Below the pieces are notes generated by a model. That model searched no databases. It saw only the letters and a list, made by a program, of their open reading frames with translations, and was not told the DNA's origin. A program made the position numbers and the translations under genes. From the NCBI RefSeq assembly GCF_050410775.1, contig NZ_CP191229.1: 64,000 bases of DNA; one strand, 5' to 3'. Shown here piece by piece: positions 26,611-35,621 of this stretch (its first letter is position 1; each line of letters starts with the position of its first letter). The DNA comes from Erwinia sp050410775 (GTDB lineage: Bacteria; Pseudomonadota; Gammaproteobacteria; Enterobacterales; Enterobacteriaceae).

Positions 26611-28011
26611 ATGTCCATATCTCAAGATATTCCGCACGCCGCAACCCCACCTCAACATGTCGCCTCCGCCGCAGATGAACGCCTGCTTACGCCCGCAGGA
26701 CGTCAGGATTTCTGGCGGGCTACCTTTTCCTGCTGGCTGGGAACCGCTATGGAGTATGCTGATTTTGCGCTCTACGGCCTGGCGGCGGGGATCATTTTCG
26801 GCGACGTCTTTTTTCCTGAAGCCACGCCAGCGATGGCGCTCCTCTCAAGCTTTGCCACCTGGTCCGTAGGATTTATTGCGCGTCCCATCGGCGCGCTGTT
26901 TTTTGGCTGGCTTGGCGATCGTAAAGGGCGCAAGGCGGTGATGATCTCCACCATTATCCTGATGGGCGCCTCCACAACGCTGATCGGGCTGATCCCGAGC
27001 TACGCGTCGATTGGTCTCTGGGCGCCGGCCTGCCTGGTGGTGTTGCGGTTCAGCCAGGGCTTTGGCGCGGGCGCCGAGCTTTCCGGCGGAACGGTGGTGC
27101 TGGGGGAATATGCGCCAGCGGAAAAACGCGGGCTGGTTTCATCCATTATCGCGCTGGGTTCTAACAGCGGAACGCTGATAGCCTCGCTGGTCTGGCTGGC
27201 GGTAGTGCAGATGGATCAGCAGCAGCTTCAGGCGTGGGGCTGGCGTATTCCCTTTTTATGCAGTTCACTGATCGCGCTGATCGCCTTGTGGATCCGCCGC
27301 CATCTGAAAGAAACACCGGTTTTCGAGCGCAGAAAAGCGGCGCTTGAGCTGGAGCAGATCGCTGTGCAGCGTACCCTGCAGGCCGAACCAGATAACCGCA
27401 GCTTCTGGCGACGTAGCCGCGCTTTCGTTACTTTGGTAGGCCTGCGCATTGGTGAAAATGGGCCTTCCTATCTGGTGCAGGGCTTTATGATCGGCTACGT
27501 GGTCAAGATGCTGGTAGTTGATAAATCTGTGGCGACCACGGCGGTTTTTATCGCTTCGCTGCTCGGCTTCCTCATTATCCCCGTTGCCGGCTGGCTTTCC
27601 GATCGCTTTGGCCGTCGCGTTATCTACCGCTGCTTCTGCCTGTTACTGATCCTCTATGCCTTTCCGGCATTTATGCTGCTTGATTCCCGTGAACCGGCGA
27701 TTGTCATTGCCACTATTGTGGTCGGCATGGGGCTGGCGTCGCTGGGCATTTACGGCGTGCAGGCGGCATGGGGCGTGGAAATGTTCGGTGTAAAAAACCG
27801 CTACACTAAAATGGCGACGGCGAAGGAGTTGGGATCGATACTCTCTGGCGGTACGGCACCGCTGATTGCCGCGGCCCTTCTTTCATGGACGGGACACTGG
27901 TGGTCAATAGCGCTCTATTTTGCAGTGATGGCGGCAATCGGCTTTGTGACGACGTTCGTCGCACCGGAAACGCGCGGTCGCGATCTTAACGATCCTGAGG
28001 ATGCCATCTGA
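26611..28011 (+). CDS. MFS transporter, metabolite:H+ symporter type
   Basis: A 466-residue major facilitator with twelve membrane segments, of the metabolite:H+ symporter (ShiA/ProP/KgtP) family. Signature features: YADFALYGLAAG in the first helix, GDRKGRKAVM between helices 2 and 3, and LRFSQGFGAGAELSGGTVVLGEYAP around helix 4. A GGGAG ribosome site is five bases upstream. First gene of an operon with a LacI regulator and a nucleoside hydrolase, so a nucleoside or related riboside is the likely substrate (inference from context; known family members carry shikimate, proline/betaine or dicarboxylates). Confidence 0.85.
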   Translation: MSISQDIPHAATPPQHVASAADERLLTPAGRQDFWRATFSCWLGTAMEYADFALYGLAAGIIFGDVFFPEATPAMALLSSFATWSVGFIARPIGALFFGWLGDRKGRKAVMISTIILMGASTTLIGLIPSYASIGLWAPACLVVLRFSQGFGAGAELSGGTVVLGEYAPAEKRGLVSSIIALGSNSGTLIASLVWLAVVQMDQQQLQAWGWRIPFLCSSLIALIALWIRRHLKETPVFERRKAALELEQIAVQRTLQAEPDNRSFWRRSRAFVTLVGLRIGENGPSYLVQGFMIGYVVKMLVVDKSVATTAVFIASLLGFLIIPVAGWLSDRFGRRVIYRCFCLLLILYAFPAFMLLDSREPAIVIATIVVGMGLASLGIYGVQAAWGVEMFGVKNRYTKMATAKELGSILSGGTAPLIAAALLSWTGHWWSIALYFAVMAAIGFVTTFVAPETRGRDLNDPEDAI

Positions 28012-28066
28012 AGGCAGATCTGAACCTGACGCGGAGGCAGCCCCTTAACGCTAACAGGAAAGTCGT

Positions 28067-29114
28067 TTGGCAAAACTGATGCAACAGCGCGCAACAAGAG
28101 CGGACGTGGCCAGAGTAGCGGGCACGTCCGTTGCCGTTGTGAGCTACGTGATCAATAACGGCCCGCGGCCGGTCGCCGTAGCCACGCGGCTCCGCGTGCT
28201 GGAGGCGATAAAAATAACCGGCTACCGGCCAAACAGCCTTGCCCGGGCGCTGGCGTCCGGGACCACAAAAACCTACGGGCTGGTGGTGCCCAATATCGGC
28301 AATGCGTTTATCGCTTCTTTTGCCCATGCGCTCCAGCAGGAAGCCTTAGACCATGGCATGGTAATGCTGCTGGGCGACGCGGGGGACAGCCGCATACGGG
28401 AACGGGAGTTGCTGAATAATCTGCTCAGTCAGCAGGTCGACGGACTGCTGTATAACAGCGTCGATCGTCATCCCTACATTGATCTGATCCGGGCAAGCGG
28501 AACGCCGTTTGTCATGCTGGATCGCGTCGATCCCGATTTAAACGTTAATATTCTTCGCGTTGATGAAAGCGCGGCAGCCTTTCAGGTCACTTCCCATTTG
28601 CTCAGCCATGGTTATCAGGAGGCGGGTATTATCTGCGGCCCGCTGGAAAGGCTGAATACGCAGGACCGGCTTGCGGGCTGGCGTAAGGCGCTGCGTGAAT
28701 ATGGGTTAATCGAGCGCCCGCAGTGGATATTTCCGGCAACCTATACCCGTGAAGGGGGCTATCAGGCGGCAAAACAGATGCTGCTGGCCGGAAAACTTCC
28801 CCGGGCCTTATTTATTTCGAATGAGGCACAGGCGACAGGCTGTCTGCGGGCGCTGAAGGAAAATAATATCAAAAGTACCGGAGCAGCTGGCGCTGGTCTG
28901 TTTTAACGGGACGGATCGGTCCGCCTATCATGTTCCCTCGCTGACCACGGTGCGACAGCCGGTTGATGAAATGGCTAAAAAAGCGATTGAGATGCTCACT
29001 GCGCCGCCGGGTAAAGTGCAGCTGAGCGAATTTTCTCACCGGCTTGAGATCGGCGAATCCTGCGGCTGTCAGCCCGCTCTTTTCAGGCAATCCATTATTA
29101 AAGACACCCCATGA
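28067..29114 (+). pseudogene. LacI-family regulator of the nucleoside operon, frameshifted
   Basis: The gene starts at TTG (28067) with AGGAAA upstream. The helix-turn-helix is clear (TRADVARVAGTSVAVVSYVI, then RLRVLEAIKITGYRPNSLAR) and the periplasmic-binding-like domain continues to about residue 268. At 28871-28874 a run of four A shifts the frame: the zero frame ends 11 codons later, while the +1 frame continues with VPEQLALVCFNGTDRSAY and SLTTVRQPVDEMAKKAIEML, the standard LacI C-terminus, and stops at 29112-29114 overlapping the next ATG. Removing one A restores an intact protein of about 348 residues. It may be a real inactivating mutation, a phase-variable tract (short for that) or a sequencing error. 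Confidence 0.85.
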
Positions 29115-30088
29115 AACGACTTATTATTGATTGCGATCCGGGAAATGGCATAGCCGGAGCTAACGTGGATGACGGGCTGGCACTCGCGCTTGCGCTGGGA
29201 TCGAAGACGCTCTCGCTGGAGCTGATTACTATTGTTGCCGGCAACACGCCCAGCGACGTGGGCTACAGCGTGGCGAAAGACTTAACCGACAGGCTCGGGA
29301 TCGCGGTACCGGTCGTCCGGGGCGCATCGCAGGCGCTGGCCGAACCTGCGGAGCCCTGGCGTAAAGAGCTGGATAACCGGATCCATATCAACAAGCTTGG
29401 CTATCTGTGGAAGGACGTCCGGCCACCAGCGAGAGCGGTCGCTCCCGATCGCGAGGCGGCGGATGCCATTGGTGAGTTGATCTGCGCCAATCCGGGTCAA
29501 ATCACCCTGGTAGCGATCGGCCCGTTAACCAATGTGGCGCTTGCGCTGGAACGCTATCCGGAAATGGCGGAGGCTGTGCAGGAGATCGCCATTATGGGCG
29601 GCGTGTTCGCGCTGGATCATTTTATTAAAGATACCAACTTCGGCCTCGATCCCGAGGCAGCACATCAGGTACTGACCAGCCGGGCGAACATCACGCTGGT
29701 GCCGATGGATGTCACCACCCAGACGATGATGACGCATAACGATTTGGATCGCATTGAGCGGTTTAATACCCCGCTGGCAAAATTTGTCACCCGCACGGTC
29801 CGCCCATGGCTGGATTACTCGATGCAGACGCGTCATCTTCCGGGCTGCTGGATCCATGATGCGCTGGTGGTGGCCTGGCTGCTGAACCCAGATATTGCGA
29901 CAGCGGCGGACTACTTTGTGGACGTTGAGCTGAGGCCCGGACAGACGCGGGGCAAATCCTGGCGCTATCGTCAGCCGCTTGGCGTCAGCATTGGCACAGG
30001 CGAGCCCGCTGGTGAGTTGATTCATGTGCTGAAAACGGTGGATAACCGGCTACTGCTGGAGATGATCGAACAGGCGATGGCGCACTGA
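29111..30088 (+). CDS. Nucleoside hydrolase (IUNH family)
   Basis: A 325-residue nucleoside hydrolase that would cleave the N-glycosidic bond of ribonucleosides to base and ribose. The N-terminal calcium-binding motif is a long variant, DCDPGNGIAGANVDDGLAL, in which the usual DxDPGxDD is split by an insertion of several residues. The later calcium/substrate motifs are present: the TLVAIGPLTNVALAL segment, IMGGVFALDHFIKDTNFGLDPEA, and the catalytic-site HDALVVAWLL near residue 248. Overlaps the lacI stop (ATGA), so it is translationally coupled. With the MFS gene it suggests uptake and hydrolysis of a nucleoside. Base specificity is not predictable. Confidence 0.88.
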   Translation: MKRLIIDCDPGNGIAGANVDDGLALALALGSKTLSLELITIVAGNTPSDVGYSVAKDLTDRLGIAVPVVRGASQALAEPAEPWRKELDNRIHINKLGYLWKDVRPPARAVAPDREAADAIGELICANPGQITLVAIGPLTNVALALERYPEMAEAVQEIAIMGGVFALDHFIKDTNFGLDPEAAHQVLTSRANITLVPMDVTTQTMMTHNDLDRIERFNTPLAKFVTRTVRPWLDYSMQTRHLPGCWIHDALVVAWLLNPDIATAADYFVDVELRPGQTRGKSWRYRQPLGVSIGTGEPAGELIHVLKTVDNRLLLEMIEQAMAH

Positions 30089-30157
30089 AACGGCTGGCGA
30101 CGACGCGCTGCATTAAAGAACCGGGCCACGCTCATCGTGGAAGGTGGCCCGTAATGA

Positions 30158-31672
30158 TCAGGCGGCCTGCGCTCTGACCGCCCGCTGCCAGCGTAGCGCA
30201 TCAACGATCAGCAGAAGCAACAGGCTAAGCCCCATCACAGGCAGGCTGACGGCAAGCGCCAGAGTGCAGATGAGTAAAAGGAAGCGCACGCTGAGCGAAA
30301 GCTGACGCCAGTGGTGAAGCAGCGTTTTCGCCGGATGTGGCCCCTCGCCGGCAAGGGGCCGCCGCTGCCACCAGAGCCGGTATCCCATCACGATAAGCGT
30401 ACATAGCCCCAGCCCGAAAAACGCCAGAATCAGCTGGTTCGGCAGGCCAAACAGCACGCCCATATGCGCATCCACGCCCCAGCGGGTCAGCTTCGCCAGC
30501 AGGCCAAACTGGGCGAATTCGACCTTGTCCACCACATGAAAAGTCCGCGGATCAACGGCCACGCTATCTACCTGGGTCGGCCAGCTGCGATCTATTTCAC
30601 TGACCGTCCAGGCCTTATTGATGACGCTGGCTGGACGGATCTCAATTTTACCGGCGTCTATCCCCGCCATGCGCGCCGCCGCCAGGACACCGTCAAACTG
30701 CGCGGGCTTAACAGCGGCGACAAGGGAGGGATCTGCCGGCATCGCCATACCCGCCATCTTATGCTCAGCATGTTCATCGGCCGCCATTTTCATGTCAGCC
30801 ATCTGATGGCCGGCATGTTCATCCTGCGGCATAGCGTGCATTCCCCCTGTGGAGTGGGACATACCGGCGCTTGTCTGGTGAAGGCCAGCAACGGGAACCG
30901 GCAGCGCCGTATTGACTGAGGGGGTCATCCAGCCGAAATGGGCACGCATCAACGAAATATTGTCACCCGCCCAGCGGGACCAGGTCAGCCCCGTTGCCGA
31001 GAAGAACAGCAGCCCCAGCAGCAGCAGCAGGCCCAGCGAGCTGTGCCAGTGGCGGCGCTGCGTACGCTTACTTCGTGATGTTGTTTTCTGGCTGGCCCGG
31101 CGCGTTCTGCGGCCGGCGGCCCAAAGCACTCCGCCACCCAGCGCCGCGACCCACAGCCAGCTGGCTGCCAGCTCGCTGTAATTACGCCCTGCATCCCCCA
31201 GCAACAGGTTACGGTGCAGATAATCAAGCCAGGTTCTGAACGGCAGCACGCCGCTGGTGCCATAAACGTCCAGAATGCCGCGAACATCAAGCGTGGAGGG
31301 ATCAATAAACACGGCCGTGGTTTCCGACGGGCCGGAAGTTGGCGTGGAGAACATCACCCGGGTGGTTTCGCCGGGAGACGGTGCCGGGCGGACGGCGGCA
31401 AGCCTGACGTCCGCTCCCATAGCCTGCTGAGCGACATGGATCTGTTGCGACAGCGGTTTCGCAGGCTCACTCACCGGCGCGAAAAGCTGATGAGAATAGA
31501 GGGTATTTTCCAGCTGGGGCGACAGGACATAGAGCGTGCCGGTCAGGGCCGCCATAAAGATAAAGGGGCCGATAAAAAGTCCGATATAGAAATGTAAACG
31601 GCGCAGCAGCTGTAAAAGCGCACTGCGGCTCTGTTCGGCGCGCGCAGAGTGCGCCAGCGTATTTTCCGACAT
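30158..31672 (-). CDS. PepSY-domain membrane protein with His/Met-rich metal region
   Basis: A PepSY-associated membrane protein (PiuB/iron-regulated reductase-like family) of about 504 residues with four to five membrane segments: near 20-40, 165-190, 205-225 and two at the C-terminus. Between the second and later segments an extracytoplasmic loop carries a tandem His/Met/Asp repeat (DEHAGHQMADMKM then DEHAEHKMAGMAM), a typical copper-binding composition. The chosen start MSENTLAHS is one of three in-frame options; none has a strong ribosome site. Downstream of a DUF2946 gene on the same strand, an association seen with copper handling; role in copper uptake or heme/copper reduction is an inference. 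Confidence 0.8.
   Translation of the reverse strand: MSENTLAHSARAEQSRSALLQLLRRLHFYIGLFIGPFIFMAALTGTLYVLSPQLENTLYSHQLFAPVSEPAKPLSQQIHVAQQAMGADVRLAAVRPAPSPGETTRVMFSTPTSGPSETTAVFIDPSTLDVRGILDVYGTSGVLPFRTWLDYLHRNLLLGDAGRNYSELAASWLWVAALGGGVLWAAGRRTRRASQKTTSRSKRTQRRHWHSSLGLLLLLGLLFFSATGLTWSRWAGDNISLMRAHFGWMTPSVNTALPVPVAGLHQTSAGMSHSTGGMHAMPQDEHAGHQMADMKMAADEHAEHKMAGMAMPADPSLVAAVKPAQFDGVLAAARMAGIDAGKIEIRPASVINKAWTVSEIDRSWPTQVDSVAVDPRTFHVVDKVEFAQFGLLAKLTRWGVDAHMGVLFGLPNQLILAFFGLGLCTLIVMGYRLWWQRRPLAGEGPHPAKTLLHHWRQLSLSVRFLLLICTLALAVSLPVMGLSLLLLLIVDALRWQRAVRAQAA
30740..30830 (-). repeat. Tandem 13-14 residue metal-binding repeat inside the PepSY protein
   Basis: Two diverged copies in tandem encode DEHAGHQMADMKM and DEHAEHKMAGMAM. 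Both keep the D-E-H-A-x-H-x-M-A-x-M-x-M spacing, which argues for selection on ligand positions rather than chance composition. Confidence 0.6.
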
Positions 31673-31757
31673 AATTTTTTCCATCCGCCCGTCATCAGGC
31701 ATGTGCAGGTGCCTGCCGCCATGACGGCAGGATCAATATTCAGTGATTAGCGATGTA

Positions 31758-32264
31758 TCAGGGCGCAGGCGGTGCCCTGGGATGGAAAAAATGGGCGACA
31801 ACGCGCGGGATAAAAGGGGGAAGCAGGGGCGGGGCGGGCAGTTTGGCCGCCTGCAAAGCTGACCAGAGCGGGATCAGGTTCGTGAGATCAAGCGGCATGT
31901 GGGCCAGCAGCACGCAGTAGCCGCAGGCGCTGTCATCCATCATTGACATGGGATGGTGCGCCATCATTCTGGCGTGCTCAGCCGCTGACATACCGGGCAT
32001 CGCTGACATCGAACCGACATCTGCGTGCGAATGCTGTCCCGCGACGGGTGCCGGATGAGCCCCATCTCCAGACATATCCTGATTGCTGTGATGGCTCTCG
32101 CTCTCCACTGGCATAACGTGCTGCATATCCACCATAAAGCGATCGCCATGCGCTGACGCCAGTGATTTTGAGATCACCGGAGCAATAAACAGCATCATTA
32201 TGGCAACCAACCCGAGCCAGGCGGCAAAGCGGCTGGACGCGTTGTGGATCTGAATCAGCGACAA
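31758..32264 (-). CDS. DUF2946 family protein, His/Met-rich
   Basis: A 168-residue secreted or membrane-anchored protein. An N-terminal hydrophobic segment (about 12-33) is followed by an extracytoplasmic region very rich in His, Met and Asp (HSHADVGSMSAMPGM, HARMMAHHPMSMMDD) and a conserved CGYCVLLAHMPLDL motif typical of DUF2946. A second hydrophobic stretch leads to a proline-rich tail. DUF2946 genes cluster with copper uptake/handling genes; binding of copper by the Cys pair and His/Met residues is inferred. The start appears to be TTG, with AGGA about 11 bases upstream. 85 bp before the PepSY gene, likely one operon. Confidence 0.75.
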   Translation of the reverse strand: MSLIQIHNASSRFAAWLGLVAIMMLFIAPVISKSLASAHGDRFMVDMQHVMPVESESHHSNQDMSGDGAHPAPVAGQHSHADVGSMSAMPGMSAAEHARMMAHHPMSMMDDSACGYCVLLAHMPLDLTNLIPLWSALQAAKLPAPPLLPPFIPRVVAHFFHPRAPPAP

Positions 32265-32447
32265 GACAGGTTAAATCCTGGTCAGGGATGAACGGCGGGT
32301 AGTGTAGCAAAGAAAATGCCTGCGCCCCAGCGCGGTAAAGCAACCGGCGGCGGTTCAAAAAGCGGGTAAGCGGGTTAGTCAGAAACGCTGCTGCCGGTCA
32401 GAGGGAAGGGCTGACCGGTCAGGGACCGTTAAGGATAGAAACAGCGT

Positions 32448-32921
32448 TCAAATCTCTGCGGGGATCTGACAGACATCGACCCATGTTGCGTCGGTCAGCG
32501 TGGCAATCCTTTCCGGCGAAAGGCGCACGGCACTATTGATTGAGCCGGCCGCAGGCAGGACTTCATCATAGGCGCGAAGCGAAATGTCGCAAAAAACCTG
32601 TAGCGGCGTCTCTAATCCGAACGGGCAAACGCCGCCGACGGGATGGCCTGTCCAGCTCACCACCTCGTCCGTGCTGAGCATGCGGGCTTTTGCGCCCAGC
32701 GTCTTTTTCAGCTTGAGGTTATCCAGGCGGGCGTCGCCCCGCGTCACAATCAGCACCACGCGCTCGCGCACTTTAAGCGACAGCGTTTTGGCGATCTGCC
32801 CAGGCTTGACGTGATGTGCTCTGGCCGCCAGCGCCACGGTAGCGGTGCTTTCAGCAAGCTCAATAATCCCAATATCAGGGGCGCGTTCGGCGAAGAACTG
32901 CCGTACAGACTCCAGGCTCAT
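32448..32921 (-). CDS. YbaK/EbsC-family tRNA deacylase-like protein
   Basis: A 157-residue protein of the YbaK/ProX aminoacyl-tRNA deacylase fold, which hydrolyses mischarged tRNAs (Cys- or Ala-tRNAPro). The conserved lysine lies in GQIAKTLSLKV, followed by VTRGDARLDNLKLKKTLG and the GHPVGGVCPFGL signature. The start at MSLESVRQF is supported by GGAG seven bases upstream; a reading five codons longer is less likely. Resembles the stand-alone YeaK/PrdX-like group; exact specificity not assignable. Not at this position in E. coli. Confidence 0.85.
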   Translation of the reverse strand: MSLESVRQFFAERAPDIGIIELAESTATVALAARAHHVKPGQIAKTLSLKVRERVVLIVTRGDARLDNLKLKKTLGAKARMLSTDEVVSWTGHPVGGVCPFGLETPLQVFCDISLRAYDEVLPAAGSINSAVRLSPERIATLTDATWVDVCQIPAEI

Positions 32922-32994
32922 GCTTATCTCCAACAAAACGAAGCGGATAAACCTGCCACAGAGCGCGCTGACTGTAAACGGAAAAGGAGAGAGT

Positions 32995-33789
32995 TCAGAC
33001 CGGTTTTAAGGTGCAGTTACCGCAGCGTTGTACGTCAGGCAGGCGGTAACGCTGGCAGCAGGTGCGGCGCTGCATCTCCCCTTCGCGTGGTAGCATTGTG
33101 CGGTAGAAAGGGTTATCGGTGCCGTCAGAGAGCGTTTTCGAAAAGAAAAAAGCGAGTTCCAGCTCCGCGCGTAAATCTTCTCCGATTAGCGGGGCGATCT
33201 CCCCCAGAAACCAGTAGACGGAAAAGCCGGTGTTGCTCCAGATCAGCTTACCGTTGATATCGCCATGCTGCTCGATGCCCTGAATAGCCGGGATAAGATG
33301 CTGCTGGATCAGACGATCCATGCGGCGACGCGGGCTGAGGAAGCGGGCCTCTTCATCTTCACGCACGTCAATCCAGAAGGCGGCCGGGCGACCGGTTTCA
33401 TGAAATTCAACGTGACAGCGTTCAGGTGAGCAGTCCAGCGCCCGGGATTCCAGCAGCAGGCTCATCATCATCGGAGGCAGAAAAAGGCCGAAATACCACT
33501 GCGCCCAGAGCGACTGCAGGGGTTTGTTTTCCCGCTCCATCTCACGCTGTTCGCGGTAGATAAAATCGCCATAGCGTCTGTTCAGCTGAGCAAAGTTTTC
33601 GGGCTGCGACCAGCGCTTCAGCGTCATACACTCTGCGGGCGCTTCTTCACCCAGGCGGATCGTTTCCAGGAAGTAAGAACGGTGCTCACTGAACAGCGCC
33701 CGCAGCGAATCGCCAAGCGAGCGATTGCTTTGCAGAAAGATCAGCGGATAAGAACCATACTCAGATGCCTGACGAACGATCGTGGTCAT
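32995..33789 (-). CDS. fhuF: Siderophore-iron reductase FhuF
   Basis: A 264-residue cytoplasmic [2Fe-2S] protein that reduces iron in hydroxamate siderophores to release it. The unusual cluster motif is intact: Cys244-Cys245, then Cys256 and Cys259 in the C-terminal TCCQRYRLPDVQRCGNC, as in E. coli FhuF (262 residues). A Fur box lies about 30 bases upstream. In E. coli fhuF also precedes the DUF1435 gene, the leu tRNAs and rsmC. Confidence 0.93.
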   Translation of the reverse strand: MTTIVRQASEYGSYPLIFLQSNRSLGDSLRALFSEHRSYFLETIRLGEEAPAECMTLKRWSQPENFAQLNRRYGDFIYREQREMERENKPLQSLWAQWYFGLFLPPMMMSLLLESRALDCSPERCHVEFHETGRPAAFWIDVREDEEARFLSPRRRMDRLIQQHLIPAIQGIEQHGDINGKLIWSNTGFSVYWFLGEIAPLIGEDLRAELELAFFFSKTLSDGTDNPFYRTMLPREGEMQRRTCCQRYRLPDVQRCGNCTLKPV

Positions 33790-33818
33790 GTAGTATCCAG
33801 TTTAAACCGAAGTACAAA

Positions 33819-33840
33819 AACAAATGATAATCGTTCTTGA
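33819..33840 (-). promoter_or_regulatory. Fur box of fhuF
   Basis: ACAAATGATAATCGTTCTTGA contains AATGATAATCGTT, close to an inverted repeat of the Fur unit (GATAAT). Placed about 30-50 bases before the fhuF start, consistent with iron repression as in E. coli. Confidence 0.65.
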
Positions 33841-34263
33841 TTGTATCTGAGAGAAAACGGACAGACAAGCAGCAATTTTCGCCGCATTACGCCGCGGTGC
33901 AGTCTCCCTATTCAGGGTGTGGCTATAAAAAAGAGGGCAGCAGATCAGAGAGCGCTGCTTTTTAATCACGCGTCAGAATTGATGCAGAAAATTTTTCACT
34001 GCCCGGAGATAATGGTAAGAAATAACTCCGCCAGAGAAATAATAAATTCCATTTATTCAGAATAAATAGCAAATGCCGCGACCGGAATTGAATATTATTA
34101 TCATCAGAATGCTTATTTAGTCACTACGACCTTTGCAAGGGGGGCGATAATTAACGGAAAGGAAAGGAGAAGCGACTATTTTCGCTTATCAGGATTATCT
34201 GAATTTAATCTGATTATAAGTGACCGGAATGTATCGGCCCGCATAGCGGGCCGGTAACATCAA
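33841..34263. other. 423-bp interval between fhuF and the GGDEF gene
   Basis: AT-rich in its second half. A 74-codon frame on the plus strand (33841-34065) has no coding character. Nothing recognisable; the fhuF promoter should lie at the left edge, next to the Fur box. Confidence 0.5.
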
Positions 34264-35361
34264 TTACATTGCATCGGCAGGTTGGCTGAGCGAACTTTTA
34301 GCAATTTCATCGCTGGAAAGGATAGTATTTCTGCCACGGCTTTTCGCCAGGTAGAGCGCCCTGTCCGCATTGGCCAGCGCGCCGTCAAAATCCTGATCGT
34401 AAAGGGGAGCAAATCCTGCGCTGATGGTGACGTGGGTAGCAACGCGTTCGTTGAAAAGATGGGGGATTTCCAGCTCCAGCACGTACTGACGGATACGTTC
34501 CGACAGCTTACGGGCTATCGATTCGTTGACGTTGGTCAGCAACACCAGAAACTCTTCTCCGCCATAACGCGTGACGATATCACGTGAGCGCACCGCATCG
34601 CGGATAGCGATAGAGACGCGCGCCAGCGCCTGATCGCCCATGGCGTGCCCATAGTTGTCGTTATACGCCTTGAAATGATCGATATCGAGCAGCAGGACAA
34701 AGTGGCTGCCGGCGTGATTATCCAGGATGTTTTCCAGCCTGTTTTTAAGCCCGCGGCGGTTATAAAGCCCGGTGAGCGGGTCGAGCATGCTCAGGTCGCT
34801 GTAGGTTTCCTTTTCCTCATAGAGCTGGTGCATCAGGCGTCGGGTAAAGATATCGCGTCGTCGCTGCATCAGGTGATGCAAGGTGAATCCCCCCAGCGGC
34901 AGCACAATAGTGAACAGGATCAGCAGGGTGTTATGGCCGTTATCCAGCATTAGGGCCGCCAGCGACGACGGGGCGGTGTGCAGACAGAAGGCAAGCAGGT
35001 GATCTCCCAGCGCAATCATGCTGATAAAAAAAACGCCGATCAGGCTGACCACTAAAAAGCTGCTGTCAAAAGCGAAGGCGAATTTATAATTAAGGACAAT
35101 TTGCCATGCCCAGAGCAGACCCGTGATCAATGCCACAATATTTAATATCGGGAATTTCCCTGTAGGCTTCAGTGTTACCCAGATTAATATTAATGCACTG
35201 GTTAAAGCGACTGTCATCACAGGCGACATTAACTCAAATGCACGGTTTTTTCCGATACTGTATAAGCAAAATAACGATGTGGCTGTGTTTAAAAAAAGAA
35301 AAAGCATCAGCGAAAGGCGATGCTTGCTGTGAAGCAATTCATCATAACTTTGTAATTTCAT
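34264..35361 (-). CDS. Membrane-bound diguanylate cyclase (GGDEF)
   Basis: A 365-residue protein with about six N-terminal membrane segments (17-33, 46-62, 72-92, 100-120, 122-140, 145-162) forming a sensor of unknown input, a short coiled linker, and a C-terminal GGDEF domain (about 190-350). The active site is GGEEF at 267-271, so it should make cyclic di-GMP from two GTP. An RxxD inhibitory I-site (RSRD, 258-261) lies five residues before it, suggesting product inhibition. Asp226 in LLLDIDHFKAYND is the metal ligand. Monocistronic. No orthologue sits here in E. coli. Confidence 0.9.
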   Translation of the reverse strand: MKLQSYDELLHSKHRLSLMLFLFLNTATSLFCLYSIGKNRAFELMSPVMTVALTSALILIWVTLKPTGKFPILNIVALITGLLWAWQIVLNYKFAFAFDSSFLVVSLIGVFFISMIALGDHLLAFCLHTAPSSLAALMLDNGHNTLLILFTIVLPLGGFTLHHLMQRRRDIFTRRLMHQLYEEKETYSDLSMLDPLTGLYNRRGLKNRLENILDNHAGSHFVLLLDIDHFKAYNDNYGHAMGDQALARVSIAIRDAVRSRDIVTRYGGEEFLVLLTNVNESIARKLSERIRQYVLELEIPHLFNERVATHVTISAGFAPLYDQDFDGALANADRALYLAKSRGRNTILSSDEIAKSSLSQPADAM

Positions 35362-35621
35362 TATGTTCTACTCGTAACTGCTCAGAAATAGCGCCCGGCG
35401 GTAACCGAAGGTGCCAGTCTATTTCACGCGTGGAATAGTGTGAACCTGTTATTATTAGAATTTTCATTTTGGGTGGATCGAATTCAATTTATCACTTAAC
35501 AACAGAGCTGTCATTAGCGCCAGCTCTGTTTAGGATAATGGCGCTAAAAGTTGCTGAAAGATGAAAATTATTCTTATATGATAGTGGGAATCATTATCAC
35601 TTGGGAAAGTGGGGAATTGCG

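Noticed and set aside
33841..34065. 74-codon frame after fhuF
   Set aside because: Begins inside the fhuF control region and lacks coding character.
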